From Anastrepha obliqua (taxonomy: Eukaryota > Arthropoda > Insecta > Diptera > Tephritidae), in NCBI RefSeq assembly GCF_027943255.1, contig NC_072893.1, forward strand, positions 56,080,001-56,144,000: DNA of 64,000 nucleotides, in the 5' to 3' direction. Position numbers and translations under genes: made by a program. This document shows positions 22,852 to 34,736 of this stretch, piece after piece. Position 1 is the stretch's first letter; every line of letters starts with the position of its first letter. The notes beneath the pieces were generated by a model. The model searched no databases. It was not told the DNA's origin and saw nothing but the letters and a program-made list of their open reading frames with translations.

Positions 22852-24599
22852 GAATGTCTATAAACCCAAATATCTTTTCAGCTATGGAAGAAAGCATGTA
22901 AAATCTATTTTTTTTTGTAATTTTTATCACACACTGATTACCAACCATCATTTGCAATATGATCGCTTATTTTTGTCAAGCATGACATATTGCATGACAA
23001 GTCTTGCATGTTGTCACCAATGTGTGAAATTATGTCAGCCATGGTAATACGTAAAAAAACTTCATTGTTTTTACTGTTTATTCATTTTTTTAATGTTTAT
23101 TATACAAGCCTAATTACGCTCATGTTTTGCACAGTGGCCTCCAACACTAGAAACTGGTGTCTTTAGGGAAAAGTACATCAAAAACCCAAAATGAGTAAGA
23201 ACATAAGAAAGCAAATAGAAAAATTATTGAAAGATATGAACAAATGCATATAACTAATTCGTTCTTCATAATGAGGACACATTGTGGAAGAGGTCTTAAA
23301 TGATGTCAACTTATATCATAAAATAATAAAAGCAGAAGCTATTTATGACACATTTTTTCCAAAACTTATAATAGTTGCTTAGGAAAAATTTTCCAGTAGT
23401 GCTAATTTCAGCACTAAATTTTATTTGTGTTCTCAACGTAATTTTATTTGCTTTACTGAACGTGAACTTACCAAAACATTGACTGTGAAAACAACTTTTC
23501 AGACATCGCTCTCCGAAATTGACTTAACCAAAAACAAGTACCCATATACACACAAAACACATCCAAAGTTTCTTTTTACTGCCACCCGCCAAGTTTTTAC
23601 AACCATTGAGCGCACATGAAAAAAAAATTAGCTCTTAAAAACTCTGGTACTTGAGGGAAACTGCAGCGAAAGTCAACACAACTTGGCGCAAGTCAAATTA
23701 AGTCCAATCAAATCAACCGTAAAGGCTGAAGTAGTCGAGTCGGCAAATAGCCAAATAAGCCACAAAATGGAAAAAAGAACTGCATTTGCTTTTCTCCGTT
23801 CATTTGGGTTTTCTTCTTTAACAGTTGCTCATTAACCATGTTGGTCAGGCGTACGCCAGTTGCTTGCTAGCCGCTGGCAGCAATTATATGTTTTTCCTTT
23901 CATTTCGCCTAATTTCCGTTCGAAGCTATAAAAAGACGCTGTGGCAATGATGGCAGTTAGTCGAGTGGTTTTGAAGTCTCATCGACGCTGCACTTCCGCC
24001 TGGCCTGTTTACGCTACTTATTTTCCGCTTAACTGCTGCTCGTTGCCGGTTTTTATTCAGTTTAGATTTCTTGTCGATTTTATTTCACAATTTATATGCA
24101 TTGGCTACTCTTTTGGCAGTTTTATATACTTAATATATTACCGAAGGGGAACACGACATTAACTTTGGCAAAGAGGAAATGTGTAAAGAAGTGGCACAAG
24201 TATTTGATTGCTGTAGATCGAACGATAAATAAAAAATTGAAGGAAATATATGCTTATATCAGTTCAAATATATCAAATTTGGATTAAAATGGGTTTCTAA
24301 AAGCATCTCATCACTTCAAGATACCTATTAACTAAGCTGAAATGTTGTCAGCTATTAGCCATTAAGTTGCAAGAAGCATTGATAACTTCAATTTTTTTCT
24401 TTATCTGAGCATAAAATCTTTCAAGAGTCCCACCTCAGGTAAGCTTTACCAAAAATTAGTAAATTTTGCTAAAAAATGAGCCTAATAACTCAATTTTCGG
24501 ATGCCGACAGAGAAGCCAAGTATTCCCCCGATTAATTTTGAACGCACAAACAACGAGACACAAGCCCTAATTGCCGTCTGGCTGTCGGAGTATGAATAT
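22852..24599. other. Non-coding DNA
   Basis: GCATGACA...TGCATG-like motifs at about 22978-23012 loosely recall the hairpin of the 17.65 kb duplication. No gene or element was recognised. Confidence 0.5.
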
Positions 24600-24893
24600 T
24601 TATCTCCCTTACAGTGATTTCAGAGGTAAGCAATCAATCCACTGCTTCTTTCCTTGTGGTTACCTCTGCAGGTGCTTGGCCAAGCTCCTCCTCCTATTCG
24701 CGGTGTGCGTCTTAATGTTGTTCTCTAAATGGGGAGACGAACAGTTTCAAGCCATCTCCGAACGGCAAGCTTTTCCATGACAGAAATACACTCGGAAGTT
24801 TGCCGTTACCTGTCAATGGGCGACCGCTATTACAAAAAACGTTCTATTATTTGATGTTCATGCAGGGAGATTCGAACCTATGCTACGGCCATT
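24600..24893 (-). mobile_element. tRNA-headed SINE, minus strand
   Basis: Read on the minus strand it has the B-box GGTTCGAATCTCC (24866-24878). AATAGCGGTCGCCCATTGACA, GAGTGTATTTCTGTCATGGA, AACAACATTAAGACGCACAC and GGAGGAGGAGCTTGGCCAA follow, all shared with 57955-58232. The A-box region is shortened. A B box plus a common body shows a polymerase III-derived SINE. Confidence 0.75.
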
Positions 24894-24905
24894 AGATTTT
24901 ATTTA

Positions 24906-27224
24906 ATTCTTCTCTGTTTAATCCTACTTCACTCCCAGCCAATTTTATGTCACTTCAATGGCGCTCAAACCATTAGGTGCCAACCTATTCTGTTCGATTC
25001 CATTCTTTTTCATTCCAATATTTTGATTTTGTTTTTCCATTGCATTCCATTTCTTACATTCTCTTATTTTTATATTCAATCTAAATTCGTACCATTCCAT
25101 TATTTTCCATTATTTATTTTTGTACTCTACCTTTTTAATTTAGTTTCATTCTACTTCCTTATTCGCATTACATTAGATTTGATTTTATTCCCAGGCCATG
25201 CAGTTGCGTTCCATATAAGTTTTTACTGTCATAATTCTCACTTTATGACAAAGTTTCCATCAGTTCATTTAAACTTCATACATAGTTCGAAATTATACGT
25301 TCAATAACTTAAATTTTCCCATATGTATTTTGGCTGTACGTGAAAATCGGTTGCGCTATGCAGCAATCATAAAATTAGAATTCCGTATACGCCACGGCGA
25401 CCCAATTTCGAAAAGTGCCACTGAAGTATGTGGTTGGCTGTCGTTACAGCCGACGTTGCTACTATTAATTTCGCGCTACATCGGCTCACCGCCATTATCG
25501 CTGTAATCAGCAGTTTCTATGGCAGCAATAGCATCAGCAACACAAAATAATAATCAGTGCAGCAGGCAGCGGCATCCACAGCAGCGTCAACAAGCAACGC
25601 TAGTCGTTTCTGCCTCCTCGCGCCAACAGCAGAAATAAATAGTAGCAGCCTTATTAGCTTTACCAGCTTTTTATGCTTCTTGCCTACGCTGTGACCTCCT
25701 AACCCCATGTGTTTCCCTACGAGTCTTAAGTACTTCATGCAATTAGCCCAATTGTTGCACTTGCAATAAAATTATTGTTGTGAGCCGCCAGCACTAGCAG
25801 CGAAATGGAATGCTAACGCCTCAATGTAAGCGTGACAATCTGGCATTTTCGCGCCAGCGAATAAGGGAAAAATAACCGAAAATTGCAAGCATAATTACAA
25901 ACATAGTTGCTAGCAGCCAGCAAAAGTGGCAATCTTAATGAAATGAAAACAAGTAAACACAATTGTGCAACAGCAAAAGCAATAGCAAAAGCAATAGCGG
26001 CAGTCGCAAGGAAAAGGAAAGGGGGACAAGTAATAGCAATGAGGCGAAGCAAATAAAAGCTGAAAAGTGTGCAACACATAACAACTTTAGTTGAATGGAG
26101 TTGAGATGTTGGCGGGCAAAAATGTTGCGGCTTTGGACAAAAACAGTGTGCAACAACAAAAACGCGAATACAAAGTAAAAAACGCAACAACTTCAATAGC
26201 AGCAGCAGCAGCTGCCATCATAACCGCCAAAAAACGCAAAAGTGTAGGAAAATTTTTCGACTGCTTTTGCCTCTGCTTTGGCTCCTGCCACTGTTGCGTT
26301 GTTGTGGTTGTGGCGGCGGCAACCGCTGTTTGCTTTGGTAAACACTAATGCCAACGCTTCTACTTACATATGCAAGTGTGTATATCTGGGGGGATGGGTT
26401 TTAAGCGTTGCCACATGCAATCTGTGCGCTCTGTGCCATAGTCTTTACAACTCCTCTTACTTGATTGCCCCTCTGCCCTACAATGAGCTGGCATACGGTG
26501 CTGTTTTGCCGCTACAAAGTGTAATCGAAACTCGCAATACACACACACATATACACACACTTACACATTTGTACTCATGTTGGTACTCACACGCTCGCAC
26601 GCCTTTACAGGCGCAATGTGGCTAATTACTTTCGAAAGCCAAGTTATTAGCGTGATTACGAAACGAAAAGGATTGCAGCCGCACTGCGACAACAGCATTA
26701 AAGGCAACAACTACATGCATAGCTAACTGTATACGAGTTTAAGTACAATATGTGTATACTACGCAAAAGTAGCAACAAAAGCAACGATGAATGTTTAAAT
26801 AAAAGCGGAAGTGAAAGCTAGTTAAGGGAAATGTTCACAACAGACAGAAAGTGATAAAGTGGACACAAAGATATGCTGTTGGAAGTTTTAGATATGTCAA
26901 ATAAGTTGAAATTTCGTTGCTATAAAATATGTAGTACAACTAAGATATCAACAGAAATGAGATATTTTCTTTAATGTTATTGGGTTTCGGTTAAGTTGTT
27001 AACTTAAGGCGTGCAGTGGGCACCTGTCGCGGGGAGCTTGACACCTGGGTAAGAGCTTGAGTGGGATAAAGTGAGCTTGGCGACTCTGTAGCAGCGGCGA
27101 GTTTTTCTTTACTGCCATTTGGTTGGTGAAGACTTCAAGGCCCACTGCAGATATAACGCTTAAAATTATAGAACATTTAAAATTTTTTTTTTTCAAATAA
27201 GAACCACTGATATCGATGGTTTAA
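24906..27224. other. Non-coding DNA with low-complexity patches
   Basis: A TTCCATT-like degenerate repeat lies at about 24995-25115. CAG/CAA-triplet-rich DNA lies at about 25500-25640 and 25960-26345, and CA tracts at about 26540-26570. The Leu- or Ala-rich frames here follow from triplet composition. No host exon could be supported. Confidence 0.6.
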
Positions 27225-27420
27225 CAGCTGAGAGTTGTAAACTGCTTTGGAATTTCTGTTCAGTAAGGTTTGACAAGCCGTCTAAGAATCGTTTAACGCG
27301 AGAGCAACGCTTCCAAATAGTGGAAATTTACTTTGACAAAAAATTAATCTGCTCGCGAAGTTCATAGAGCACTGTGCGAATTGACACACCTCGGCCTGCT
27401 GTAGGCCCATTGTGACATTG
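27225..27420 (+). pseudogene. Transposase N-terminal helix-turn-helix fragment (DUF4817-like)
   Basis: The translation reads NRLTREQRFQIVEIYFDKKL followed after a stop by STVRIDTPRPAVGPL. The first part aligns with ERYTIEQRLQIVQIFYENN at 46112, the N-terminal helix-turn-helix of the same transposase group. Nothing of the catalytic domain follows. It is short, so confidence is moderate. Confidence 0.5.
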
Positions 27421-29170
27421 TGTTGTGGGCTGTCCCCTCTCCTCACTCTTCATTGTCCTCATTGAACCAACCTGTGGCTTTAAGGTATCTAATCAGTTTT
27501 GTTATTTTTATATTGTCTATTTCTGCCAAGTCATTCAAAGAACTTTTACTTAGAATTTTGAACCAGAGCCGTGCAACCGCAGGGAAAGTGTTCCATAGTA
27601 TGTAAAACTAGTAAAAATATCGGACTTCTCATTGGCTTCCAACGGCTGAATATACTTAAAAGTGGGATATCTTTTACCCTATATTTCTACGCATTTCATT
27701 TAATTTTCATTCGGTACGTTTCACTATCACCTCTCAAAATAATTACATTTGCATATTTAAATACCATTCTATAGAAATTTTAATACGCAATTAGTATAAA
27801 CATATTTTTCAAAGAAAAATTAACTCTCAGCAAATCTAACTTTTGAATTTCGTTTCATAAACATAATCTTCCCATTAGCTAATGAAGTCTTGGGACAAGA
27901 CGCCGTATTATAAACCAGATATGACATTGCACAAGAATTTGCGAAGCTTAAATAAATACATAAATTCATCTAAAAATGTATATATATAAATGTTATATTA
28001 CATACACACATCCACATTCGAGCTCTCATGGAAATAGAAATATGCTCGCATTGTTATTTTGCAAGGTAAATTTCAACTCATTAACATTTGAAGACAAAAG
28101 ATATGGGGCGGATTGCGGTTAAATGCTTCAAGTGGTAAGGTATGGAATTAATTATTTATAAGCAGAATAATGGAAAAGCTTTCACAAGCAAAGCTGTGTG
28201 TGCACACGCATAGAAAATAGTGTTAATAAATGAAGATTATTATGAGCTTCCCTAAACACACACATACGCAACTTTATTATTAACAGATAAAATAAGAGGA
28301 GCGAAGTCTTAAGGGATATTTGGACATTTGAGATATTATGGGGTACTTGGAGCAAGTGACGGCACTCTAAAGTTTTGCTACAGCTGCTAAGATCCTTTTT
28401 GTTTTTAATAAAAGTTTCTCTTGGAGGTTTCTCAAATTACCTATTTTTTTAAATACCTCGATTAATCTTTGTTTCAAACGCATCAGAACGGTGAAGAACC
28501 ACTGTGCTAAGTGCATTGTGCTGAATGGATCCAGACTCGGACGGTGTCAAATCTACCCTTCCCCCCTAATCCAGAATTTCATACACTTCCGTGCCCACTT
28601 CATGGGTTGCATCCAGTTGCGATCGATTGTATTCTAGCTGGGACTTCGAGCCTACTGGTCACCCTGCGCGAGTAACGGTGGGCTTGCTACAGCATGGGAT
28701 TCTGCAATAGTAGTAAACCATTCTTCTTTATCTTACCTTTTCGTCACCGAAACTCCGGACTCATCTAAGTAGGTGGCTAACGAACCAGGTGAAATGAATT
28801 CCCAAAACTAAAGACACAAGAAAAATTTCGCCCTTAGGCATATAAAAACTAATATCCACTTTTTCAGGAACCACTACCATGAGTCGAGAGTTCTTGTATG
28901 GCCTACCTAATCTACAAACCACACTAGTCGTGGAACCACTGCGGCCATAGGTATCAAACCCAACTCTAGTAGAACCGATCGTTTAGCGAGTTGAATATTA
29001 AGAAATATTAGCCGAAGCTAATCTGGTCGCTTCCAAAGCAAGAGGGTTTTTGTTGGGGTATAATAATTAGTCTTGCCATAAATTCTGCGACAACTTTTAG
29101 AATGCATACGGCCTTATTTTGCTTTTATTCTTATTGTTTGTTTATCGTGTGACCAACCTTTTTTCCATAA
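27421..29170. other. Non-coding DNA, unidentified moderately GC-rich block at 28480-29050
   Basis: The block at about 28480-29050 is less AT-rich than its surroundings and looks like decayed element sequence, but I could not match it to a family. The rest holds nothing recognisable. Confidence 0.4.
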
Positions 29171-29174
29171 ACGT

Positions 29175-29960
29175 CTGAGGTAACAGACAGAAAAAGAAGT
29201 CATCGCCCTCGCGTGTTTCGAACCAGTGCAACCGTAAAAGCCGTTCGAGAAAGAATTCGCTGAAATCTACGCAGAAACCGGAAAATCATGTGCAGGGAAA
29301 TGAAAGTATCGACCAGATTCATTTCTAGTTTTAGGAATGATCTCCACATGAAAGCCCTCCGTCACTCAACTGGTCATCTGTTGGCAACGCGATTGAAGAA
29401 AATTAGGCTCGACAGATGTAACCAGTCTTTTTCGGTGACACGCAGTCAACGGCCATGAAAATATTCTTTGCGCAGATGAGAAAATGTTCCTTGTTGAAGA
29501 AGTTTTTAATAAGCAAAACGACAAAATCGATGCTAAAACGTTTAAAGACACAAAAAATGGTGTTCCACGGGTGCATCGTGGCCTTCATCCAGCCTCCATA
29601 ATTTTTTGGTGGGGAGTGACTTGTAAAGACGTTACATCTCTTCATTTCTGCGAAAACGGTGTTAAGACGGGGCAAGAGTGCACCAGGAGGATGTTTTAAA
29701 AGGCGTGGTGAAGCAGTTGAGCAATACTCTCGTCAATGGAGAGCGCTGGTTCTTCCAGCAAGATTCCGATCCTGTCCATAATGCAAAAACCACCCAGCAG
29801 GCCCGTTGAATACCTTACAGAAATTTGGAGAGTCTCAAACAATCTTTGGTTCGAGCAGCGACGAGAATATTCATGGAAACCGTGCGTGCTGCAATAACTG
29901 AATGGTCTTATCATTTGAATTCTTGTGTAAAAGCAAATGGTGACCAATGCGAATTAAAAT
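29175..29960 (+). pseudogene. IS630/Tc1/mariner transposase remnant, possibly the DD41D group
   Basis: Frame-shifted translation gives CREMKVSTRSISR, NDLHMKALRHSTGHLL, MKIFFADEKMFLVEEVFNKQ (first catalytic region, near 29455-29510) and VPRVHRGLHPASIIFWWGVT (29560-29610). CENGVKTG, RWFFQQDSDPVHNAKTTQQA (second Asp, about 29747-29806) and a C-terminal ESLKQSLVRAATRIFME then SCVKANGD (to about 29943) follow. The block carrying the third acidic residue is largely deleted near 29806. The HHPAS-x-W-W-G-V and N-x-Q-N-D patterns suggest the DD41D branch; that placement is inference. Several shifts and stops. Confidence 0.7.
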
Positions 29961-30179
29961 TTAGACTTTTTTTTTAATATTTATACGATTAAATAAAACT
30001 AACTTCATTAAAAAAAGTAGTATCATTTCATACCTATCACGGACTTAACCTGTAACAGAACTTATGGCAGGACTAAGTACGCTCGGTCTCGGTGGTGGTG
30101 GAAGTCTTGTCTGAATGACACAGCCCATACCTAATTAGCACAAAATATGCAATTTTGAGACACCATTTGTAGAACCATT
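29961..30179. other. Spacer
   Basis: No feature recognised between the transposase remnant and the antisense non-LTR remnant. Confidence 0.4.
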
Positions 30180-31030
30180 TTTTTTTATTAATCGAACCAT
30201 CTTGATTTTGCTATATATCTGCCTATGTTGCCTATTTTCTTTTCCGCAATTTCTTTCTAATTAACCATAGAGAATTCTCCCAGCGTTTTATGTGCTAGAA
30301 CACTAGTGAAATACTGTTTCCTTCGATTCTTCTTGATTACATCTTCTACATCTATAGTTTTACGGCTACCTCATCTCCATGGGGCATAGCCTCCCAAAGG
30401 TCAGTGGCCAGTTATTGTTGATGTAATTCTGAATATGACTGGTCGTGGATTTCTTAACAACTCGTCAATTCTGGATTTAATGAAATTGGGCTACATTTGT
30501 TTAGTTATTTTGCAGGTATCCGTGTTAGTCCATCTATCAATGGCCTACTTATGGAATAGCGAGAAGGTCTCCATTTTGCGCACGTCTTAGGGACAGCCTA
30601 TTTCTACCGCTTTGGATTTTTCGTTACTTGGTGTTTCTTTTTACCAGTCTTTGGTATGAAGATTATCTTAACTCTTCTCCAATTCTCTGGTATATGAGTT
30701 AAGCGAAGACATGCTTTAAAGATGCTTAAAAATACCCTGATTTGCAAGCTTTTGAAGCATAAGTGACATAATGATACCACTAAGGACCAATAGGTCTGTG
30801 TGATGGTTTTTAGTTAGCCAGGTCAACCTAACCTAACCTAAGTGGCATAATGCCAACTAAATCTGCTGATGTATAAGACTTATAACTGTTAATTAAAAAT
30901 GCAATCCTTTCTTCATCTGCTATTAAGTCTATTTCGTGTTGTGGAGGTTTTCGGGCAATCAAGACTTTTGGCATGTCATAGGAATTACGCGCAGAAAAGT
31001 GACATTTAACCAACGCTTCTAGAGATTCTT
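30180..31030 (-). pseudogene. Antisense LOA/I-like non-LTR remnant: RT start and C-terminal domain
   Basis: Read on the minus strand from 31020: SARNSYDMPKVLIARKPPQH, INSYKSYTSADLVGIMPL, then LQKLANQGIF, RLTHIPENWRRVKIIFIPKT (the RT-0/RT-1 region, about 30650-30700). Next come NTDTCKITKQMWPNF, RNPRPVIFRITSTITGH and PLGGYAPW (C-terminal domain, about 30370-30520), and an ending near 30190. The RT core and RNase H are deleted between the two parts. It is interrupted at 30774-30839 by a retrotransposed tail. Stops are frequent. Confidence 0.7.
30774..30839 (+). mobile_element. 66-bp retrotransposed 3' tail with 13-bp TSD
   Basis: The insert holds only the last part of a non-LTR 3' UTR: a GGACC-AATA-GGTC hairpin, a GCCAGGTCAACC segment and a (CCTAA)n end, matching the 3' end of 5495-6539. 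AAGTGACATAATG (30761-30773) and AAGTGGCATAATG (30840-30852) flank it as a 13-bp duplication with one mismatch. Removing the insert restores an antisense RT reading frame (VGIMPLMLQKL). This is a nearly minimal target-primed reverse transcription product. Confidence 0.85.
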
Positions 31031-32230
31031 GTGCAAAGCTTGTTCACTCTCCAGCCTCGCGTCTAATGAAGGTGGGACTGGAGTGTTCTTTACACAGTAT
31101 CTTACTAAGCCTCACGGATCAGAATCGCTCATAGTCTCAATTAAATCCAATATGAAAATGAAAAAATGCTGCTTTGTAGTAGATGAAATTCCTAAATATT
31201 TATTTGTGCGTTGACATATTTCCTTAAGGATGCAAAAGCTTATATCATTGCTCTGGCACAGCTAAGTAACTTTGATACCATTTTCTCTGTACTGAGATAC
31301 ACAATGCATGTATTGAGATCGCGCGCCCGCCCGTCGTGGCACACTTTAAAATGCATTAAAGGATTTACTGAGCCGTAACAACTTTTACGAACAGGATATT
31401 CCTTTTTTGTTTCAACATGGATTTTACTTGTACATTGTTACAGTTATTGTTGGTGCAGCGATGAGCTGTCATCAGAGGCACTCATATACACACACGCATA
31501 CATGAGCATTGTGCACACACACGCACACATTCATGCTGAGCGATAAACTTTTAAAAAAGTTTGCGCATGCCGTATAGTTGTAAGCCGCTTTTGTAGGAAA
31601 ACTCGGCGTGGCCTGTCTGGCCTTGCCCGCGCGCACTCAAATGCTCGGATCGCTTTCATTAAAGCTGAACCCTTTTTTTGGTTTAGCTGTTGTCATTTGT
31701 CAGACACGACGATTGTAGTTTTTATCAAAACTTCTTAAATATTTTTTTTTGTTTTCGTGTTTTTGCTCTATTTCATTACATCAGCGCGGTACAAACATTT
31801 ACTTCGAGGCAAATTGTATTTTTTTTGGAAATAAAAATATGTCATCTAACAGAAAGAAATATTACAGTTATTGTTTATATTTTATTTGTTTTTATGGTTA
31901 AATTTTTCATGCTGCAAACTTTTATGAACTGTGACTTAAAGCCACAGTCGGTAGCGGCGGCTGATATATCCAAGTATGCAAAGTGCTTGTATATTTCGCC
32001 AACGCGTTGGATTAATGATATATTTTTATAAAATTTTAGCTCGCACTCTTCGATAGTACTCGTATCAGTCAGAAAAGCCGTTCAAGAGCCTACTAGTGTA
32101 CTTCAGTGAGGTCAAAATACATGTACGAGTATGCTCTTTAAAAGTTGAACAGAACATTTGGAAATTCTTTTGTGATGTTTTGAATTTATAACAAAAAGCA
32201 TAATTTTTATTTATGGTATCCGATCTCATT
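31031..32230. other. Non-coding DNA
   Basis: Contains CA/AC patches near 31487-31530 and a GC-rich GCGCGCCCGCCCG at about 31320. The Phe-rich open frame at 31690-32031 has no motif. Nothing recognised. Confidence 0.5.
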
Positions 32231-32446
32231 CATGTATCTACTCATGTCATGCATCAGATCTACTATCTGTCGAGCATTTACAAAACACGTCGACAACGGA
32301 CTATCTGGTTCCCAAGATAGATCTGGAAGGCGTTCCCGCGAGAGTCAGGCGACGGGGATTTATATCCGGCCAAGGAATGCCACTTCAGCAGCATTCCCAG
32401 TATATGTATGGGGTATGTTTATGCTATAACAACAACAACAACAACA
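32231..32446 (+). repeat. Repeat-like segment ending in an (AAC)n microsatellite
   Basis: A less AT-rich segment ends in six AAC units at 32428-32445. A unique segment ending in a simple-repeat tail looks like the 3' end of a dispersed retroelement, but no second copy is visible here, so this is tentative. Confidence 0.4.
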
Positions 32447-33381
32447 TAAATCTGGAAAGAAAGTATCAAATACGAATAACCGGTAGAAAGGATAGGCAGA
32501 TCAGAGTCAAATCAGATGATAGTGGCCACCATATTCATACTGATGGCTCAGATATGGACTGTGACACTCGACCGGGAGCGTACTCGGTACAATAATTCTC
32601 ACATTGCTATTTTAGACCTCCAGACCGGTGTATCGTTTTCCAAGCTGAGATCTATGCTATAGACAAAGCAGCAAAAACGATAAGACTAATGCACTTAGCA
32701 CCGGCAAACCTTACAATTTTTTTTGATAGTCTAGCAGCGATCAAGGCACTGGCCTCAATGCGCATCAATTCAAGATGTGCTAACGAATACAGAAGGTCGC
32801 TCTCGTTAATCCACCAACACAACACTTTGTTGGGTACCCGGCCACTCTGGAGAGGAGAGAAATGAAAGAGCGGATAAGTGCATAAGGAAAGGCTCTGAGC
32901 TAGACCTTCAGCAAGTTATAGAGGGCATAAACATCCCTCTAAATGAACTCTACACTGCGATTAACTTGAGCGTATCCGCGGAAATAGAAGATAGTCTCTA
33001 TCTAAACTGAAACTGAAAAGTACAAAATGTCTGTTTGGATTCAACAGATCAACTACCAGCGCCTTACTGTAATTGGCACTATTGGCACTACTGGCACTCT
33101 AGCCAGTAGAATGCGTGCACCTAACTATGATTTTTGCAGGAGCTGTGTAGATAAAGAAGAAATTGAGTCACCTTCTCTGAGAATATTCTACGCTTCAAAA
33201 AAGACGTGCCAAATATCTTGGCGTTTATTTCTTTGAATACCTGGGAAAGTTGAAAAATGTCTCACTGGAGCAATTAGTTACATTCTTAAAAATATCTAAT
33301 GGGCTTCAGCAGCTCGGTTAACGGATGGAAATCGAATGCCTTGTCCTGTCTTAGGTAAGCAACCTGGCTAACCTAGCCTGA
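32447..33381 (+). pseudogene. LOA/I-like non-LTR remnant: RNase H and C-terminal domain
   Basis: RNase H blocks read across frames: HIHTDGSDMDCDTRPGAYSV, CIVFQAEIYAIDKAAKTIRL, TIFFDSLAAIKALASM and CWVPGHSGEERNERADKCIR (32826-32890). A decayed C-terminal domain follows (RRMRAPNYDFCRSC near 33107-33145, then a sequence ending in a short 3' UTR). The 3' end reads GCAACCTGGCTAACCTAGCC, comparable to the CCAGGCTAACCTAACC end of the copy at 6539. Multiple shifts; dead. Confidence 0.75.
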
Positions 33382-34732
33382 CCATATACTCGACTAGCTT
33401 CACAGTAGCGCATCCGAAAAAAAGTAAGCTGATAAAAGAATCCAAAATCTTGTTGACGATTCCTGATGCTGCGCTACGAATCTCTCTTTTTCCTTTTCAC
33501 ACTTATTAGCGATTTGCATCGGTTCACAGTTATCAACATAACATAAATCCTTAACACGACTTAACAGAAAAGTTACCACTGTTGACATCGCAGACCTGCA
33601 GTGATCTATTAGCACCATCAAACAGAGCGATAACAAAATTACTGGGCCGAAGATGAAGCCACTAGAGCATGGAATAAACATGGACAAAAAAAAAAATCAA
33701 TGAGCTGTTCCAGTAAGACTTGACCTGGTTCGCGAAAGCTCGATTGGTTGATTGAATGTATGAAATGGCCCACCATTATATTGAAACCAAGGTTTACCTA
33801 AGTTAAATTCTAAAAATTCAGTTCACAAAAAGTCGTAAAAACGAAATATTTGAAAAGGGGTTTACGCTTATTGGAGAAAATGTCAAAAAATTACAGCAGA
33901 TTTCATATTTAATTATACACTTCTTTCTTTATATTCCGCGAACTTGATGACCTCTACAAAAATTAAAATCACATCACCAGCCCTAAAAATACCAGCCCTA
34001 AAATACCTTACCGACGCAAGCACTTATCGCGTTCTAAAGACAGATACGCTCACTACATGCACAGTATAGTAGCTTGCAATTTTTGAATTAGTAAAAATTC
34101 TGCAACAGAAAATTATTACACTACTTCAAGTTTTTCCTGCAGGGGAGTTGACTAATGTAAGGTTGCATTAACAGTTTCGAGTACTTCGTAGTATGTATAA
34201 CTGCATATGATTATCTACATATTGGCTTGTATGTGCAATTTTTGCGTTGTGCTTAATAAATAAACAATAGAAGTAGCATCTCTGCTTGTGAGCTAATTGA
34301 AATTGAATGTTCTTCATACGCCGTGGTGCACATGCCAATGTATGAGAACTCTATGTATGAACGAGAGTAGAACTCTATGAATGCATTTAGTTTTGCGTGA
34401 ATGTATATTGATTATATGCTCATTACCATGTATTTTCATAGCTTGATTTTGCAAGCTAATGGAGTTTCTGTGTCATGTCACATTTGTCAACGTTACCATT
34501 TTCATTGTCAGTGGAAAGACTTGTAGCTGAGTTAGGGGAAAGTGAAATAAGCACAAAACTAAATAAATGTTAACTAGCAGATTTGGTTTCACTTTTTAAT
34601 TGTGTTGCAAAAATAGCATGCAATTGCAAAACAATTTTGGCTTAACACTCAGACTTCGCTTCGGACATGTAATTATTTCAGTTGTTGTTTATTATTCGAG
34701 AGGGCATTCTGGCACATTTTCAGGTTATTTAC
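33382..34732. other. Non-coding DNA
   Basis: The minus-strand frame at 33400-33687 is hydrophobic near its start but matches no family I know. No transposon ends were recognised until the TTAA at 34733. Confidence 0.5.
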
Positions 34733-34736
34733 TTAA

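Noticed and set aside
25813..26348. Open frames on both strands around 26 kb
   Set aside because: Triplet-rich CAG/CAA/GCA DNA; homopolymeric Leu or Ala runs only, with no flanking exon structure.
33400..33687. Hydrophobic minus-strand frame resembling a membrane protein fragment
   Set aside because: Only one hydrophobic stretch, no family resemblance, and no splice sites supporting extension.
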